A stretch of 64,000 nucleotides of DNA from Epiperipatus broadwayi (GCA_028023455.1 JAQFVV010000316.1:558001-622000), one strand, 5' to 3'; numbered from the stretch's first letter, positions 13,227-25,133 are shown. A program made the numbers and translations. The notes: generated by a model from the sequence alone, not told the origin.

Positions 13227-13392
13227 GCATATAGTAAGATGACAGAAAATCAAAACTAAAAAGGGTGTGGTTTATTGCAAATAGTAGCCATACCATTAAT
13301 GATAAAGAGAATTGCATCCAACTTTCAAACAAATGAAATATTTAAATAACTAATTTAAATAATTTGCAATATACTATGAATCTGGCTTCTGG

Positions 13393-15216
13393 CTGATAAT
13401 TAATAAAATAAATAAACATAATAAATATAAAACTAATTATAAATGTTTTTGTACCTCTTGGGTAAATACTATTTCAGCTTTTGTTACATAAATAATTCAA
13501 TTATGATAACAAGAAGAATTATGATCTGTCTCTGAATGAAACAGCCATAATCAACATTTACATATCCAGCATATCATGCACTTCAAAGAAATCAGAAAAA
13601 CAGCATTTTTTAATTAGAAAATCTCTTTCATACATGTTACAGCTTATTGAATAAGTTCCGGAGATTTCCAACAGAACTTCATTCACAAAATTTAATAAAT
13701 CTGAAAGTGTAAATTCATTAGTTATACCTGACAATGAAAATTAGAATCACTGACACTCTTGTCATGAGAAGCTTAATCTATGGTACTCCATAATCCATTA
13801 TATCTATTACTGAGACTAACAAAGCAATGATTTTTTACTCGTAGGATAACACTTTCAAACTTTTATCAGACTTTCCAACTAAAGCCAACTTGGAATAGGC
13901 TTTATCTCATCAACTCTATCATTCAGATAATGTTAATATTCCAATGATATTTAATATAAGCTTCATTTACACTGTTAAATTATTTTTTCTGTTTGAATAG
14001 GGCTTATAATGACATCACTAATATGTTAATAGTTAATTAATTTATAGTAACTACATACAAAAAGCTATTCACTTGTAAGTCACTTTACATTCATATAGTG
14101 AGATTTTAAGTAGCATAGAAATGAACTACATGGTTTGTACAATGTAATTTATTTCTTATCAATATTGAAATAAGAGTATGTTAAGGGAAGGAGTTGGGGA
14201 AATTCCATATAACAGTAGATAGCAGTCTACGATGCTGATAAAACAATATTGCATATAATTAAAGTGTATTCGTTTTTGACAACAACAAAAGAAAACTTGC
14301 TGATTTTACCCAGGAAACACTTGAATGACATTTTAAAGTCTTTCATTTTTGTTGATAAAATAAAAACAGAACTGTTATAATTCTGCTACTATATATGTGG
14401 CACGCTACTAGCTTCTGTTGTCAAAAGTTTATTAGAAATATGCACAAGTGCAAAGTAGACCAGTAAGTCCCTAATGGTACCAATAAGTTTTTAGGCATTG
14501 GCACCTCTATGAATTGGTAATGGATGTTGGTTACAATGCAATTATTTTTGTTCATAAAATGTGATTTAAGCCATTTCTTAATTATTTGTGACTATCTGAC
14601 TCAACAAGATATTTTTATTTCTATTACATTAATTATTTTATTTCAAGTTCTTTAGATCTTTTCTTTCATATGCTATTATGTGCTCAAACCTTAATATTGA
14701 TAATAAATGTATTAAAAAAACCCATTAAAACCCAGTGTTACTATGGTTTTAAATTGAATTTAATTGGCTGTAATTCATACGTTTCATACTATTGTATTTA
14801 ATGAATCTAATTAGAATACAAGATGGAAAGTTATATTTACATTAATTAACTTTAGTAATGTCTATGTATTCACATCATAATTATGTTCTTATTTTTTTAA
14901 AAAAATAATGTATATATTATTTAATCAAAACTACCCCAAATCTAAAATTAAACCAGACCAGCATAAAAAAAATATTAAAACACAACCTTGTAATGTTTAT
15001 ATTATTTAATATAAAAAACATTAAAAAAATCTTTATATAAGTGAATATATAATTCTATTTTCACATCCTTGTCTATCTGTAATGCAATGCAATGCAATGA
15101 AATAAGATAACTACCATAGTGCTCATCATTGAAAGTGCATTTAACCAAACAAATAATAGATGAAAGAAAAAGCCACATCACCAGGAATATTAACATACAT
15201 ATGCTAAATTATATAA
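13393..15216. other. No gene recognised
   Basis: AT-rich sequence without termini, tandem repeats or a coding signal that I can identify. A short run of repeated TGCAA pentamers lies near 15082-15096. Confidence 0.55.
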
Positions 15217-15602
15217 CACAGAGGCAAAACTCTCCATACAGTAACGCCACTCCGTGCAAACAAGAGTAATCAATGGATGCAGGAAGATTTGTGCATAAAA
15301 TCCCTATCTAGTGTATACTCATCCAATCTCCTGAGACTAATTTCTAGTTTGTGTCATTCATCAGTGAGGAGCCTTGGATCTGAGAGCACTGCACCTAGGC
15401 TGCTCACCGATGAAATCCACAAGCTAGAAACTAGTCTGGGGATTTTGGATGAAAAGGCACTAGATAGAAAATTAATGCACAATCCTTCCTACACCCATTG
15501 ATTACTCTGGTTTGCACTGAGTGGTGCTAATGTATAGAGAGTCTTACCTCTGTGAAAAACAGACTGTGTAAGCCTAAAGAATGGTGATCATGTGATGTTT
15601 CA
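15217..15602. mobile_element. HHR-1 retroelement, inverted dimer
   Basis: Two HHR-1 units lie head to head: minus from about 15222 to 15395 and plus from about 15396 to 15540. The unit end motif is GCAAAACTCTCCATACAGTA and its reverse complement. The whole palindrome is flanked by an 11-bp duplication AAATTATATAA (15206-15216 and 15603-15613), so the inverted dimer inserted as one piece. The minus unit keeps an intact hammerhead core; in the plus unit the core reads CCGATGA and should be dead. Confidence 0.85.
15318..15384 (-). ncRNA. Type I hammerhead ribozyme (HHR-1), core intact
   Basis: On the minus strand, CUGAUGA (complement of 15358-15364) is followed by a stem II hairpin, GAAA (complement of 15341-15344), then UUAGUC with the GUC cleavage triplet. 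Stem I pairs UCCUCA with UCAGGA at five of six positions. One U-G pair of other copies has become U-A here, a compensatory change. The outer stem I pairs AUCCAA with the complementary UUGGAU. Stem III is only two or three pairs, as in Penelope-type hammerheads. Cleavage is predicted, not shown. Confidence 0.72.
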
Positions 15603-15840
15603 AAATTATATAAGTGAATATATGTACAAAATGAAATATAATATATATTTTATAAGAAAATTCAAAATAGTAACTATGTCACCTTCACTCTATATATGGT
15701 ATAAACTCTAACTCTCTATATGGTATAAACTCTAAATTGACCTTTTTAAAGTAATAAAACAATAAAAAAAAAAGGAAATGGTCCTGAATATTTGACATAC
15801 ATATATACAAGCTTATAGGAGCAGTTCTTTACATTTTCTT

Positions 15841-16590
15841 TAGAATCATCTTTTGTAATATTGAAAAATCAATTTCTGGCTTATAGTCATATGTTAGTGA
15901 GTGTTTTTAATTGAAAGCTGGAATTAATTCACTTATGAATCTAGCAGTAAACTTTATATTATCTAGCTAATAATCTAACATTTAAAAAAACTCTTAAGAT
16001 TTTGAACCCAAGCCAACTATAGATCTTATGCTAGATCAACAACTGTATATTTTTATAGTCTCATGCTAATTGTAGTCTCCACTTATTTTTTAGCTAAGAT
16101 GGTTAGTACCAATGAACACATGATATTCTCTAAATATTAATATGTGGCTTCAGGAACAATTTGTTCCATCTACTGCAAACTTAAGTAATTTACTGAACAT
16201 TATATTTTCACTGATTACTAGTATAATTACACCACACATTAGTTTTTGTATTATAACTTTCATTAATGAGGATTTAAAATTCAAAGCTGGAACTTATACA
16301 TGTAAAAATCTAGCAGACCCTTTAACTCTATTATATTATCAAGCTAATATTCTGAAATTAAAAAAAGAATAAAATCAAGACTTTGAACTAATACAACTTT
16401 TTTGGAGAGCTAATTCCAAGTCAGCAACTGCATATCCATATAATTAAAGGTGCTTCTATATAATTTAAGTGCATTAATTCTAGATCTGAATCCAACATTC
16501 TCACTGATTATAAGCCAGAAACTGATGAATAGAGTAGCACTACAATATAGTGTCCATTGATTTCTCAAGTTTATAGTAGATGATTCTAAA
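15841..16590. repeat. Degenerate foldback with internal direct repeat
   Basis: About 15841-15905 and 16496-16590 are approximate reverse complements (shared AGAATCATCT and TTTCTGGCTTATA, with an insertion in the right arm). Between them, two blocks beginning AAAGCTGGAA (near 15914 and 16282) and running into AATCTAGCAG are an imperfect direct repeat about 370 bp apart. The family is unknown to me. Confidence 0.5.
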
Positions 16591-16754
16591 ATGATACAAA
16601 GAGAACTGCTTCTGAAAACATATAATATTAAGCAGATAAGCCAAAACTACTTTGGTGGTAGCATATGATATTAAGCAGTTAAAGTCAAGAACTATTTTGT
16701 TTGACTAATTATCTTAGCCAACCATTTGATCTACAGTTAGTACAAGACTAAGAT

Positions 16755-16939
16755 CAGTGGCTCTCAACCTTTCTAATGCCGTGACCCTTTAATACAGTTT
16801 TTTATGTTGTAGTGATCCCCAACCTTTAATTTTGCTACTGTAATAAATCAAAAATGTGTTTTCCAATGGTCTAGGAAACTCCTGTGAAAGGGTTGTTTGA
16901 CCCTCAAAGGGGTCATGGCCCACAGGTTGAGAACCACTG
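16755..16939 (-). mobile_element. SPIN-like hAT MITE (Space Invaders family)
   Basis: 185 bp with ends CAGTGGCTCTCAACC and GGTTGAGAACCACTG, flanked by 8-bp duplications ACTAAGAT and ACTAAAAT. Internal blocks AATGCCGTGACCCTTTAAT, GGAAAACACA (minus strand) and AAAGGGGTCATGGCCCACA match the SPIN hAT consensus as I recall it from published work on horizontal transfer. On the minus strand nearly every CpG of that consensus appears as TpG or CpA, the pattern left by methylation-driven decay. It is non-autonomous and encodes nothing. Confidence 0.88.
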
Positions 16940-17164
16940 ACTAAAATTATTAAAATATATAAAGGTCATGGTTTGGATCCTAAAGACTCTGTGTAAAAGC
17001 TCAATTTGTCACATCTAATGCTAGAATATCACATTTATTTGTCTAAAAACTAAGTCACTATATTTTTGATATATGAATGTTGTCTTAAAGGTGGGGAAGA
17101 GATAGCTATGGTTAAAAAAATAATCATTACCTTTATGAATCTCTGTAGAATGACAGATGGCAGT

Positions 17165-17310
17165 CTCTAAAGTTTAATCCAGTTTCTCTGAATTATAGTT
17201 TCTCTTCTCCATATCACATCAGTAAACTTTCATATTTCATCAATCCATCTCACATACTCTCTCTTTCTAAGACTTTTATAATCTCTTCAACTGTCGAATA
17301 ATCTGTCAAA
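17165..17310 (-). pseudogene. LINE 3' end fragment
   Basis: On the minus strand the sequence corresponds to the C-terminal tail of a non-LTR retrotransposon ORF2. The block complementary to TTTAATCCAGTTTCTCT is shared with the tails at 18500 and 32560. No frame is intact. Confidence 0.55.
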
Positions 17311-18240
17311 TATTCTGCTTAATATCAATGGAAAACAAAAGATTTTATAATAAACTATATATTTTACAAATAGTAACATAGAACAATAAAAACAATTGTG
17401 CAATTAGTTACATGGGAGGTCATATGACCTTTACCCAGAATCCTTTAACTCAGGATCCTCTATTCCATTCCTACGTTAAACCTCACAGACTTTTAACCTG
17501 GTATTCACCATTCTAACCTTGCCAACATTGCGTTGAACTGCATAGACTTTATGATGCGTACATAGATATATATATAACGGTTGTCAACAGCTATACTAAA
17601 AGAAAAAATGCCAATATATATAGATGTCAACAGCTATATTAAAGGGAAAACTGCAAAAAAAAAAAAAAAAGATTCAGTCTTTTAAATGTTTTTTTTTTAA
17701 TATTATCTTTAATTCTTAACTCGTTTCTTTATCTAGTAATCTGATAAGTCTTTTCTACTGTTGATAATATGAGGTATTTATTTCTTCTTCGAAAAAAAAA
17801 ATGGAGCAGACAGTGGCGGTCATTTTACTGGACACTAAGCCGCAATCAAATCAAATCCTTGATAAAGATGTGAGATTTGGAGTACTGTGTCTTATTTATT
17901 AGTGACACGTCATAACCTTTCCACTTAATCATAGCAGACAAAAGTTTATCATTCTCAATGATTACGCTTTGGCATGTACTTGCGGCGGGAGATAAATTTG
18001 ATGGGTACAGAAGGATGAAAAATAACTCAATAATCTGGTATAAAAGTATTTTTTAAAAATATTTGAATCACTTTTACAAGTTGTGGAATTAAAAATGCTT
18101 TATTAGTTATATATTTATTTGTTTGTTTTAATTTGCACATAAATACGCAATGTAACCTTTTTTTGTGCGATATACACAAATGTCTTTTTTTTTTAAACCA
18201 AGAAGCTTTTACCGCGTTAACATTCTGAAATGTTTATTTA
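17311..18240. other. No gene recognised; short tandem copy and A-tract
   Basis: Contains two close copies of a block with GTCAACAGCTATA (near 17582 and 17627), the second followed by a 16-base A-tract at 17655-17670, which looks like a small retroposed fragment. The rest is unassigned. Confidence 0.5.
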
Positions 18241-18333
18241 TTTTTTCATATGTCAAAGCGTTGACCGGGAGGCGAACCCGAGCCAGCTGCTTGGAAGGCA
18301 ACTATGCTAACCACACGGCCACCAGCGCTAGAC
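18241..18333 (-). mobile_element. tRNA-derived SINE
   Basis: Minus strand reads GCGCTGGTGGCCGTGTGG (A-box region), then GGGTTCGCCTCCCGG (B box), then CAACGCTTTGACATATGAAA with an A-rich tail. It is about 90 bp: a tRNA-like head and a very short body. Sister copies lie at 20454, 22882, 25021 and 56846. The A and B boxes would be the internal RNA polymerase III promoter. This is the best preserved copy. Confidence 0.82.
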
Positions 18334-18479
18334 AACTTTATTAGTTCTATATGTAGGTTACAAGTATTAGGTTTTTAACCAATGTATATATCTAATAAAT
18401 ATTTCAATGTCCGATAAAGCAGCTCATCCACGCAATCTATATTCGTCGTTGTCATCATCATCTTCAGCCATTATCACCC

Positions 18480-19118
18480 CCCTCCTATCAGGATAAAGAT
18501 GTAATTTTTTAATTCAGTTTCTCCAATCTGTAACTTTTCTTAATCATATATCCATCTCACATGTGGTCTTTTTGTAGGTCTTTCAAATCTCTTGTGATCC
18601 AATTTAAAACTTCAACTGTTCACATATTATTATCTCTTCTCTTGATATCAATCTCTTAAGTCTTTCATTAATATCAGTAATATCTGCTTATTCTTTCATT
18701 CATATATTTTATTTATGATCTCTTTGCGTTATACTAATATACATTTTTCCAACTTTGGTGAGTCTTCTGGAGTCTTTCTTTTACTCTACTATTAAGTGTC
18801 CACGTCTCAGATCTATAAATAAGAATTGGTAAAACATACATATTAAAAATCTTTCTTTTCAAGCTCTTTATCCATGTTTAATAAATTTTTGATTAATTTT
18901 ATCTATTATATTTTCATCAGTATTAATAATTTGTCAAAGTAGTTGTAATTGTTAACTCTTCTAATTTATGATTATCAATCTTTACTTTTTCTTCTGAGAA
19001 AGTCAATGGAACATTATTTCAGTCTTCTTAGCCTTTATCTTTAATTCTATTTTATTACTTTCATCTGATAACTTTTGCAACATTTCTTGAAACTCTGAAG
19101 TATTATTTGCAAAAACAA
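18480..19118 (-). pseudogene. LINE reverse transcriptase fragment
   Basis: Minus strand near 19118-19030 translates as FADNVVVFANNTSEFQEML followed by LQKLSDESNKIELKIKAKK. This is the RT catalytic box (FADD in active enzymes, FADN here) and the following palm segment. Further along come SETWTLN-like residues of the post-RT region near 18810, and a C-terminal RW-type tail near 18600-18500. The order is consistent with one LINE truncated upstream of the catalytic box. Many stops are present. Confidence 0.78.
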
Positions 19119-19169
19119 CCACATTATCTGCAAAATATAGAGAACTTACATAATCTTTATTTATTAACT

Positions 19170-19445
19170 GAAATACAGGCTTATTATTTACCTGTATCTA
19201 TATATGCAATATATAGGGTATATGAGCACAGACTTTCACATGACCCACCACTCTCCATTTTATCTCATAACATTGATACATTTGAATATATATATATATA
19301 TATATCAAAAAGATAAATAATCACCAATATACATATTCATGCTAAACCAACAATCATCAGTTGGTCCAGATTATCATCTCTACACATATATGCCATAAGT
19401 GCTCAGGTATATATTAAAATAGCCAATCTTCATACTTTAATGGTG
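19170..19445 (-). repeat. HHR-2 dispersed repeat, minus copy
   Basis: Minus-strand copy with ACCAACTGATGATTG (complement near 19350-19365), then GCATGAATATG and TATTGGTGAT. The catalytic CUGAUGA is complementary to 19354-19360 and a GAA remains in the second core strand. A (TA)n tract at about 19287-19305 interrupts it. Confidence 0.7.
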
Positions 19446-20453
19446 ATGCAGATACTTCACCATCATTCCAAAAGGGAAAATATTAATCTTCCACAATGGC
19501 TGATTTGTCAGAGCAATTAACTAATAGCCATTACAAAAAAAAAAAAATTTGCACATATTTATTTGTCTATCTCACTTCAGAGCTAATTAAAAAGGGGGGC
19601 TTCCAGTCCAAGCGTAAACAAATCAGATTGACAAACTCAAAGCTTCTCTCTACAAAATAAAAATACTAGTCAAGCAGGCACCACCTACTGTCTCAAAAAA
19701 AGTAATCTTTAATGTATTGTTTGCATAGTGCAATCAATTACTCATTAAATAATTGTTTCTCACCTATTTTTGGCAGTCCTTAAAATTTATATTTCATTTG
19801 GAATAAATACTCTTGACCATATTTACTGCCTTCTTTCCATGTCTATTACTGTAGATTTTTATCCTTTCCTTACCATTCACACTCAAATTGATTTTCATTT
19901 GTTATAAACTTGTTTTTTTTTTTATTGACTGAGTTCCAATGGCTACATTGATAGAATCATTAATAGTCATAGCCAAATTATTTTTAAAGGCTTTCTTTTT
20001 GCACCTGTATTTTAATTAATTTTCTCTGATTCTTTTGGTCATTCTTGACTTTTAAAAGTTATATTACTTTTCGAATAAACAAGTTGATTTTTAAAAAATT
20101 ATACTTCCTTAAAAATATTGGATTTAATTGTTTCTACAATTTTTGCCTATGGAATTTATTTTTTGGCTTAAATGAAGAATTGTATTCTGTTTAACTGAAA
20201 AAGTGAGGATCTAAATAAATCTAGAGATAGATTTAAGAAGTAAAGATTTTTACATATAAGCTTAATAATGCATTACTTCTAGTATTTGAACATCACACGA
20301 TTTCTTCTGTGATTAGCCTTTCAATTATTTTTCATTTAATACAACAAACTAACTGAAATGGGATTCTGATTCAATGCTGATATTCCAGTTTGTAAAAAAA
20401 ATAGAAGTCCTCTTTTGATCTATTTTAAAAAATTGAAATACTGTTATATTTTT
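19446..20453. other. No gene recognised
   Basis: AT-rich, with a poly-A tract at 19536-19548. I see no termini or coding signal. Confidence 0.5.
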
Positions 20454-20556
20454 TAGCCGAGAGGTCAGCACAGCTGCCTTGCAAGCAAGCAGCTGGTTGC
20501 AGATGGTTGCTGTGGGTTCGCCTCCCGGTTGATGCTATGACATATGAAAATAAAGA
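20454..20556 (+). mobile_element. tRNA-derived SINE
   Basis: Same family as 18241-18333 but on the plus strand: AGCCGAGAGGTCAGCACAG (A-box side), GTGGGTTCGCCTCCCGG (B box) and GATGCTATGACATATGAAAA, followed by A/T-rich sequence. It has an extra GCAAGCAAGCAGCTGGTTGC stretch between the boxes, shared with the copy at 25021, so two subfamilies exist. Confidence 0.8.
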
Positions 20557-20897
20557 TGTTTTTTATTTATATATATTTTAATAGCACAAATATATCTTGT
20601 TTCTCATTCTATTTATTTATTTATTTTAATCACCATTCTCCGTATTTAATTTTCTAAATCAATAAATTTCTTACATAAATGGCTCTTGTAGAGAATCATA
20701 ATTAATTACTGAAGAAAAATAAACTTATTTTTACATATACAATTTATTGAAAGCAATTCACAATAAAGTAAGTTAAATAATAATAGATGCTAAAAGTTAA
20801 AAAAAAAAAGAGAGAAAGAAAAAAAAATAGTGAAAGAAGAGATAAAGTGGGGAAAAAAGAATTTAAAATCCAACTATTTTGAGACAGAGGAAAATAT
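20557..20897. other. No gene recognised
   Basis: AT-rich spacer between the SINE and the next foldback; contains a short purine-rich run near 20805-20835. Confidence 0.5.
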
Positions 20898-21224
20898 TAA
20901 ATTGTTACATTTTGATTTACAAGCACCAAAGTCATTCCTTCCACAATTTTGACATCATCTACTTCAGATAAATTCGGTAATGATTATCCCTAATCATTTA
21001 GTAAACTAGAGATTATCTCTAGCTCTATCAGTGTGTATGTTTAATAAAAAAAAATCAGATATATTAATCTTTAACTGAGATTTAAAGTTTGTATCAGGAC
21101 TAGAGACAATCTCTAATTTAGTAGACAATTAGTGATAATCATTACCATATTTATTTGAAGTGGATGGTGTTAAAGATGTGGGTGGGCTGAGCTTGACCCT
21201 TCTAATTCAAAATGTAATAATTTA
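20898..21224. repeat. Foldback element, about 330 bp
   Basis: Arms 20898-21022 and 21098-21224 are imperfect reverse complements over more than 100 bp (shared ACATCATCTACTTC / ACACCATCCACTTC, GGTAATGATTATC and GAGATTATCTCTAG / GAGATTGTCTCTAG). The loop of about 75 bp holds no ribozyme core that I can see. No coding capacity. Confidence 0.75.
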
Positions 21225-21249
21225 CTATAGATAAATATTTTTCACATAA

Positions 21250-21350
21250 TAGAGATATATATGAGAGATGGTAACCTGGGCCAACTGATGAGTGCTGATA
21301 CAACACAAAATGCATCTTGGGAGTCATTTGTTTTTTATTGTATCTTTATT
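21250..21350 (+). repeat. HHR-2 repeat, partial copy
   Basis: Begins GAGATGGTAACCTGGGCCAA and contains CTGATGAGTGCTGATAC, but the second core strand (GAAA) is lost. It matches only the first half of the family. Confidence 0.6.
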
Positions 21351-22117
21351 CATATGATTTAAAAAAAAAGTGTGATAGTATTGAGGTCACATTTGTAAAG
21401 AAAAATATTACTAAATAAAGACATTCACATAAAAAAAGTATGTAAAAAAAGATTTAAATTTTTTAAAAGTTATATAAAGATTAATACTAAAAAAATGTTA
21501 AGAAATAATAAGTTAAGACGGATATATTACGTGCAAAAAAGATGGAGATCAACAAACACTGATTAATTTCAAACTGAAAAAACAAACAAACAGATAAATC
21601 ATTGATTAATTGAATCATTCTATTTTCAATTGTATTTAATGCTTCAATATTTAAATTTAAAAGCTGCATAAAAGAAGTAAATTTTGGCTTAAATAGAAAT
21701 CAAAGTTCTAAGGGTGGTTGGTGGAGTGGTACTAGGGAATAACTATCTGTGATGCCTAGTCTCTGTTTAATAAGAAAATAAACCTCCGCTACTAAGTAAT
21801 CTATTGTACTTTAGTACTTGTGAGTTTTCAAGTAAACCAAGATGGTAGCCTGGATTTTTGATAATTCTACGTTTCAGAGCCTCCAAAAAATGTTTATTAA
21901 AAAAAATGCCGCTAGGAAATGTATTTTATGTTTAAATTTTATTTTTTATTAGTTATTTTTTTTAAAAAAAATCATTGTGAAAAAATTAATTACAATAGTT
22001 ACAATTTTAATTCTATCTTCCATGAAAAATGCTTTATACGTGGAAACTTTATTTTCAAATTAAATGTGAATAAACAGCATTCAATTATGGGTTACTTTAG
22101 TCTAAGTGGTTAATGTT
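21351..22117. other. No gene recognised
   Basis: Runs of A and T with no detectable element. Confidence 0.5.
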
Positions 22118-22300
22118 TAAACCCATATATATATATAATTGTAATTATAAATTTATTAAACGCACATTGATTACGTAAGTAATATTTACTGAGGCTATAA
22201 CCTCGATAATATGCGTATAAAATGCGATAGTAGGGACCTCTACAGGTGTTTTAACTACAAGCTTACGCTATGGAAGAGTGTGTAGATAAGAATTATCTTT
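22118..22300 (+). repeat. Dispersed repeat, same family as window end
   Basis: Matches the unit at 63186: TTGTAATTATAAATTTATT, ACGCACATTGATTACGTAAG, TAGGGACCTCTACAGG and CAAGCTTACGCTATGGAAGA. This is a single diverged unit here, whereas the window end has a tandem plus inverted array. Confidence 0.75.
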
Positions 22301-22881
22301 AATATTTCAAGCCTTTCATATCTTTGATTTTTGTTTTGTTTTATGCATATGCATATACAAACGTATATAACTGCACATGTAATAAGAATTTATATGTATA
22401 AATAGTTTACACACTATTAAGTACATTTCAGAATTGAAATTAAAATATTTTTAAATACTAACTACTCATATGAATAATAATTGTTCACAATAGAACAGTT
22501 TGAAATAGTGTAACATTGGTCATTATTATATCAGAAATATTTCCTTTGTTGACGCCCACAAAATTATTTTTTCATTATGAAATGTTTTTTTAAAAGATTT
22601 ATTTGAAATTAATAGCTTGAAATTAAATGATACATTTTGAATAAATTGTTCCTATTTCATGTCTATAAAAGAATTATTAATAGTTTATTAAAATGCAAGA
22701 ATACATAAAAAGTTGAAAATATTATTTTGTAATATGAAATTAATAACTTTTAATAGTATCCAGTAACAATTACTTGAATGAACTTCTGTTTAAAATGATC
22801 AATAGTTGATAAATATCATTATATTTAATATTTTCAATTTCAAAACAATATTAATTTTTAATTAATTAAATAACAAAAATT
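22301..22881. other. No gene recognised
   Basis: AT-rich, no recognisable feature. Confidence 0.5.
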
Positions 22882-22985
22882 GTCAAGCATTGGTGGTCGA
22901 GAGTTCAGCGACAGCTGCTTTACAAGCAGTTGTCCCGGGTTAGCGGGTTTGTATGACACATGAGAAAAAAAATTAAAAAGTTATA
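22882..22985 (+). mobile_element. tRNA-derived SINE, B box damaged
   Basis: Starts AAGCATTGGTGGTCGAGAG and ends TGACACATGAGAAAAAAAA. The expected GGTTCGCCTCC is replaced by GGGTTAGCGGGTTTG, so the internal promoter is probably inactive. Confidence 0.7.
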
Positions 22986-23394
22986 CTGGCCTCCAGTAAA
23001 GTCTTTGATGACACCTGGTCTTTAACTGCTCTTTCCTTTTCCTGATTATCAACTCCCACCTACCCAGCATTATAGAATAGGAAATTCTAAAAGAAAATAT
23101 TCATGTTTATATAAAAAATGCTTATTCCATTAAACAAGTTCTTAGAATCTCATCATTATACCTAACCACATAAGAGTATAACAATTGAACTCTCATAACA
23201 AAATCTAGCCAGATGATAAATAGAACATTATACAATCATATTATTGTACAATTTATTCATTTATCTATCCTTTATTAGTATGTAATCACTATTTATTGTT
23301 AATAAAATTTTTGTTGAAATGAAAAGTTATATTATATGCAGTATTGTGGCAATTATGCACATGTATACGTAGATATGCTTGTGTATGTGTAAGG
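22986..23394. other. No gene recognised
   Basis: AT-rich sequence, no feature seen. Confidence 0.5.
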
Positions 23395-23600
23395 GATATA
23401 ATCATGGAATTATTATTGCTAGAAGTGATTTCATATTAAAAGAAAATATGCCAATGTGCTCGAGTTGAAAGGTTTTTAATATATATTCACTTTTCAGCAA
23501 TTTGGATTAAGTTAATCATGGAATTACTTTTTTGGTAAAAAGAACTTCTTATTAAAAGAAAATATACATATGTGTTTGAATTGGAAGATTTTTAATAAAC
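23395..23600. repeat. Imperfect tandem duplication
   Basis: A block with AATCATGGAATTA then TTAAAAGAAAATATGCCAATG and TTGAAAGGTTTTTAATA is repeated about 110 bp later in a diverged form. Confidence 0.6.
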
Positions 23601-23604
23601 TATT

Positions 23605-24025
23605 TTACACTAATTATGAATCTGAGACTTGGATACTTAATAGAAAAGCAATATGAAAACTTCAATACAGCAAAATATGAAGAAATGTTTGTTGGAGGTA
23701 ATAAGGAAGAATCAAAAATAAAATACAGTGTTAAGAGTTAAAAATATAAATAGATATCACTGACATTGGTGAAAGATTAAATGAATAAAACAAAGTAGAA
23801 TTGGACATCTTTCTAGAAAATATAATAGATGGATTGTTGAAATTAAACTGGGTATAAAATTTTTTTAAAAAGACCTAGAAAATGACCGCATATTAGATGG
23901 GTAAATAAGATAAGAAAATTTGTTGGAGAAATAGGTAGAAGAGAAGCTATGGATTAAAAAAACTCTATACTTAAAAAGGTTACCCTGAAATGGATTGATA
24001 AAAGTTGAAAATGATGATGAGATTT
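23605..24025 (+). pseudogene. LINE ORF2 C-terminal remnant
   Basis: Plus strand reads YESETWILN near 23615, then RIGHLSRKYNRWIVEIKLG near 23800 and PHIRWVNKIRKFVGE near 23890. These are the S-E-T-W, R-I-G-H-L and R-W-x-x-x-I landmarks of the region after the RT domain in many invertebrate LINEs. Several stops and frameshifts interrupt it. It probably inserted 5'-truncated. Confidence 0.75.
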
Positions 24026-24775
24026 ACATCCTTGAAGGTCATAAATAAACTTGCTATCAGTTTTATAAACAAGCATTAATAATAATACTATGTTATTATT
24101 ATTTTAATAATTGTATCATTAAATCATTAAATATTACAGCTATGCTTTCAGTATTAGAGCCCCTTGGATTATATGGTAAAGTTTATGTCTACTATGATAG
24201 GTATTGATTTAATTATTAGTAAAATAAAAATATAGAATTGTTTTTAATATTTGATTATCATGTTACACATATTTGCAACAAGCTAAAAAAAATTATATAA
24301 ATACATATTAGTAGAAAATTTCATAATATTGCATTTGAACTGTATATACTTAAATAATTCAAATTAAATGTATATGAGAATATTGTGCGTGCAAGTTAAG
24401 TCATCAACTAAAAAAAAAGTTTGTCACATTTTTTTTTTTAAGTTTTGACAATCTTTGAATTACGTGGCTGGTATTTGAACTTACTGCAGAAACTATTGAT
24501 CTTTAGATTTATCACATCATCTCAAAAGTGGAATGTCTATGAGTATGAGTGTATGGTTTTTGCTTTCATCTTAAAACCATTCTCTAAATTTAGCTTTTAA
24601 ATAATACTGATAATCAATTTCTGATATAATTTAGTTCTCTTTCAGTTTTAATTTTGACAAATAAATTACAAGAATCACATATCTGCCATAAAAAGGATCA
24701 TTTGTATTGACTTCATCCTCCCTCCTCCCAATCTTACAAAATTTATAAATTTAACCCTTTAATGACTATATGATA

Positions 24776-24818
<43 letters not shown>

Positions 24819-25020
24819 CAGAGTTATAATGATCCACTATAATTAAAGCAATATTTGTCAATACCCTGTGTAGTTTAGTACAGCAGAAAGTGGCCCAATT
24901 TTATCACTACCAGTACTTGAACATCTTATAAATTCCAAAGCAATAAATTATTTTATTATTTCATTTATTTATCAATATGTCATATGTTAATCAGGCATAA
25001 ACGCACAAATTACTCTCATA
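24026..25020. other. No gene recognised; (TA)n microsatellite
   Basis: Apart from a TA repeat at about 24777-24815, no feature is supported. Confidence 0.5.
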
Positions 25021-25133
25021 TTTTTTTTTCCATATGTCATAGCATCGGCCAGGAGGCGAACCCGCAACAATCATCTGCAACCAACTGCTTGCTTGCAAGG
25101 AGGATGCGCTGACATCTCGGCTAACAATGCTTG
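25021..25133 (-). mobile_element. tRNA-derived SINE
   Basis: Minus strand: TTAGCCGAGATGTCAGCGC (A-box side), GCGGGTTCGCCTCCTGG (B box), GATGCTATGACATATGG and an A-run. It carries the longer inter-box segment shared with 20454. Confidence 0.8.

Larger units (their letters stand above)
12488..13392. repeat. Foldback element interrupted by a hAT insertion
   Basis: The left part (about 12488-12650) and right part (about 13258-13392) are imperfect reverse complements. Shared blocks include ATTTAAATTAGTTATTTAAA, GTTTGARAGTTGGATRCAAT and TTTGCAATAAACCA. Removing the hAT at 12737-13226 leaves a palindrome of about 400 bp. The hAT therefore jumped into an existing foldback, giving a relative age order. 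Confidence 0.75.

Noticed and set aside
18241-18333. A genuine tRNA gene
   Set aside because: A and B boxes are good, but no acceptor stem closes the cloverleaf, an A-rich tail follows CATATGAAA, and several dispersed copies exist; it is a SINE.
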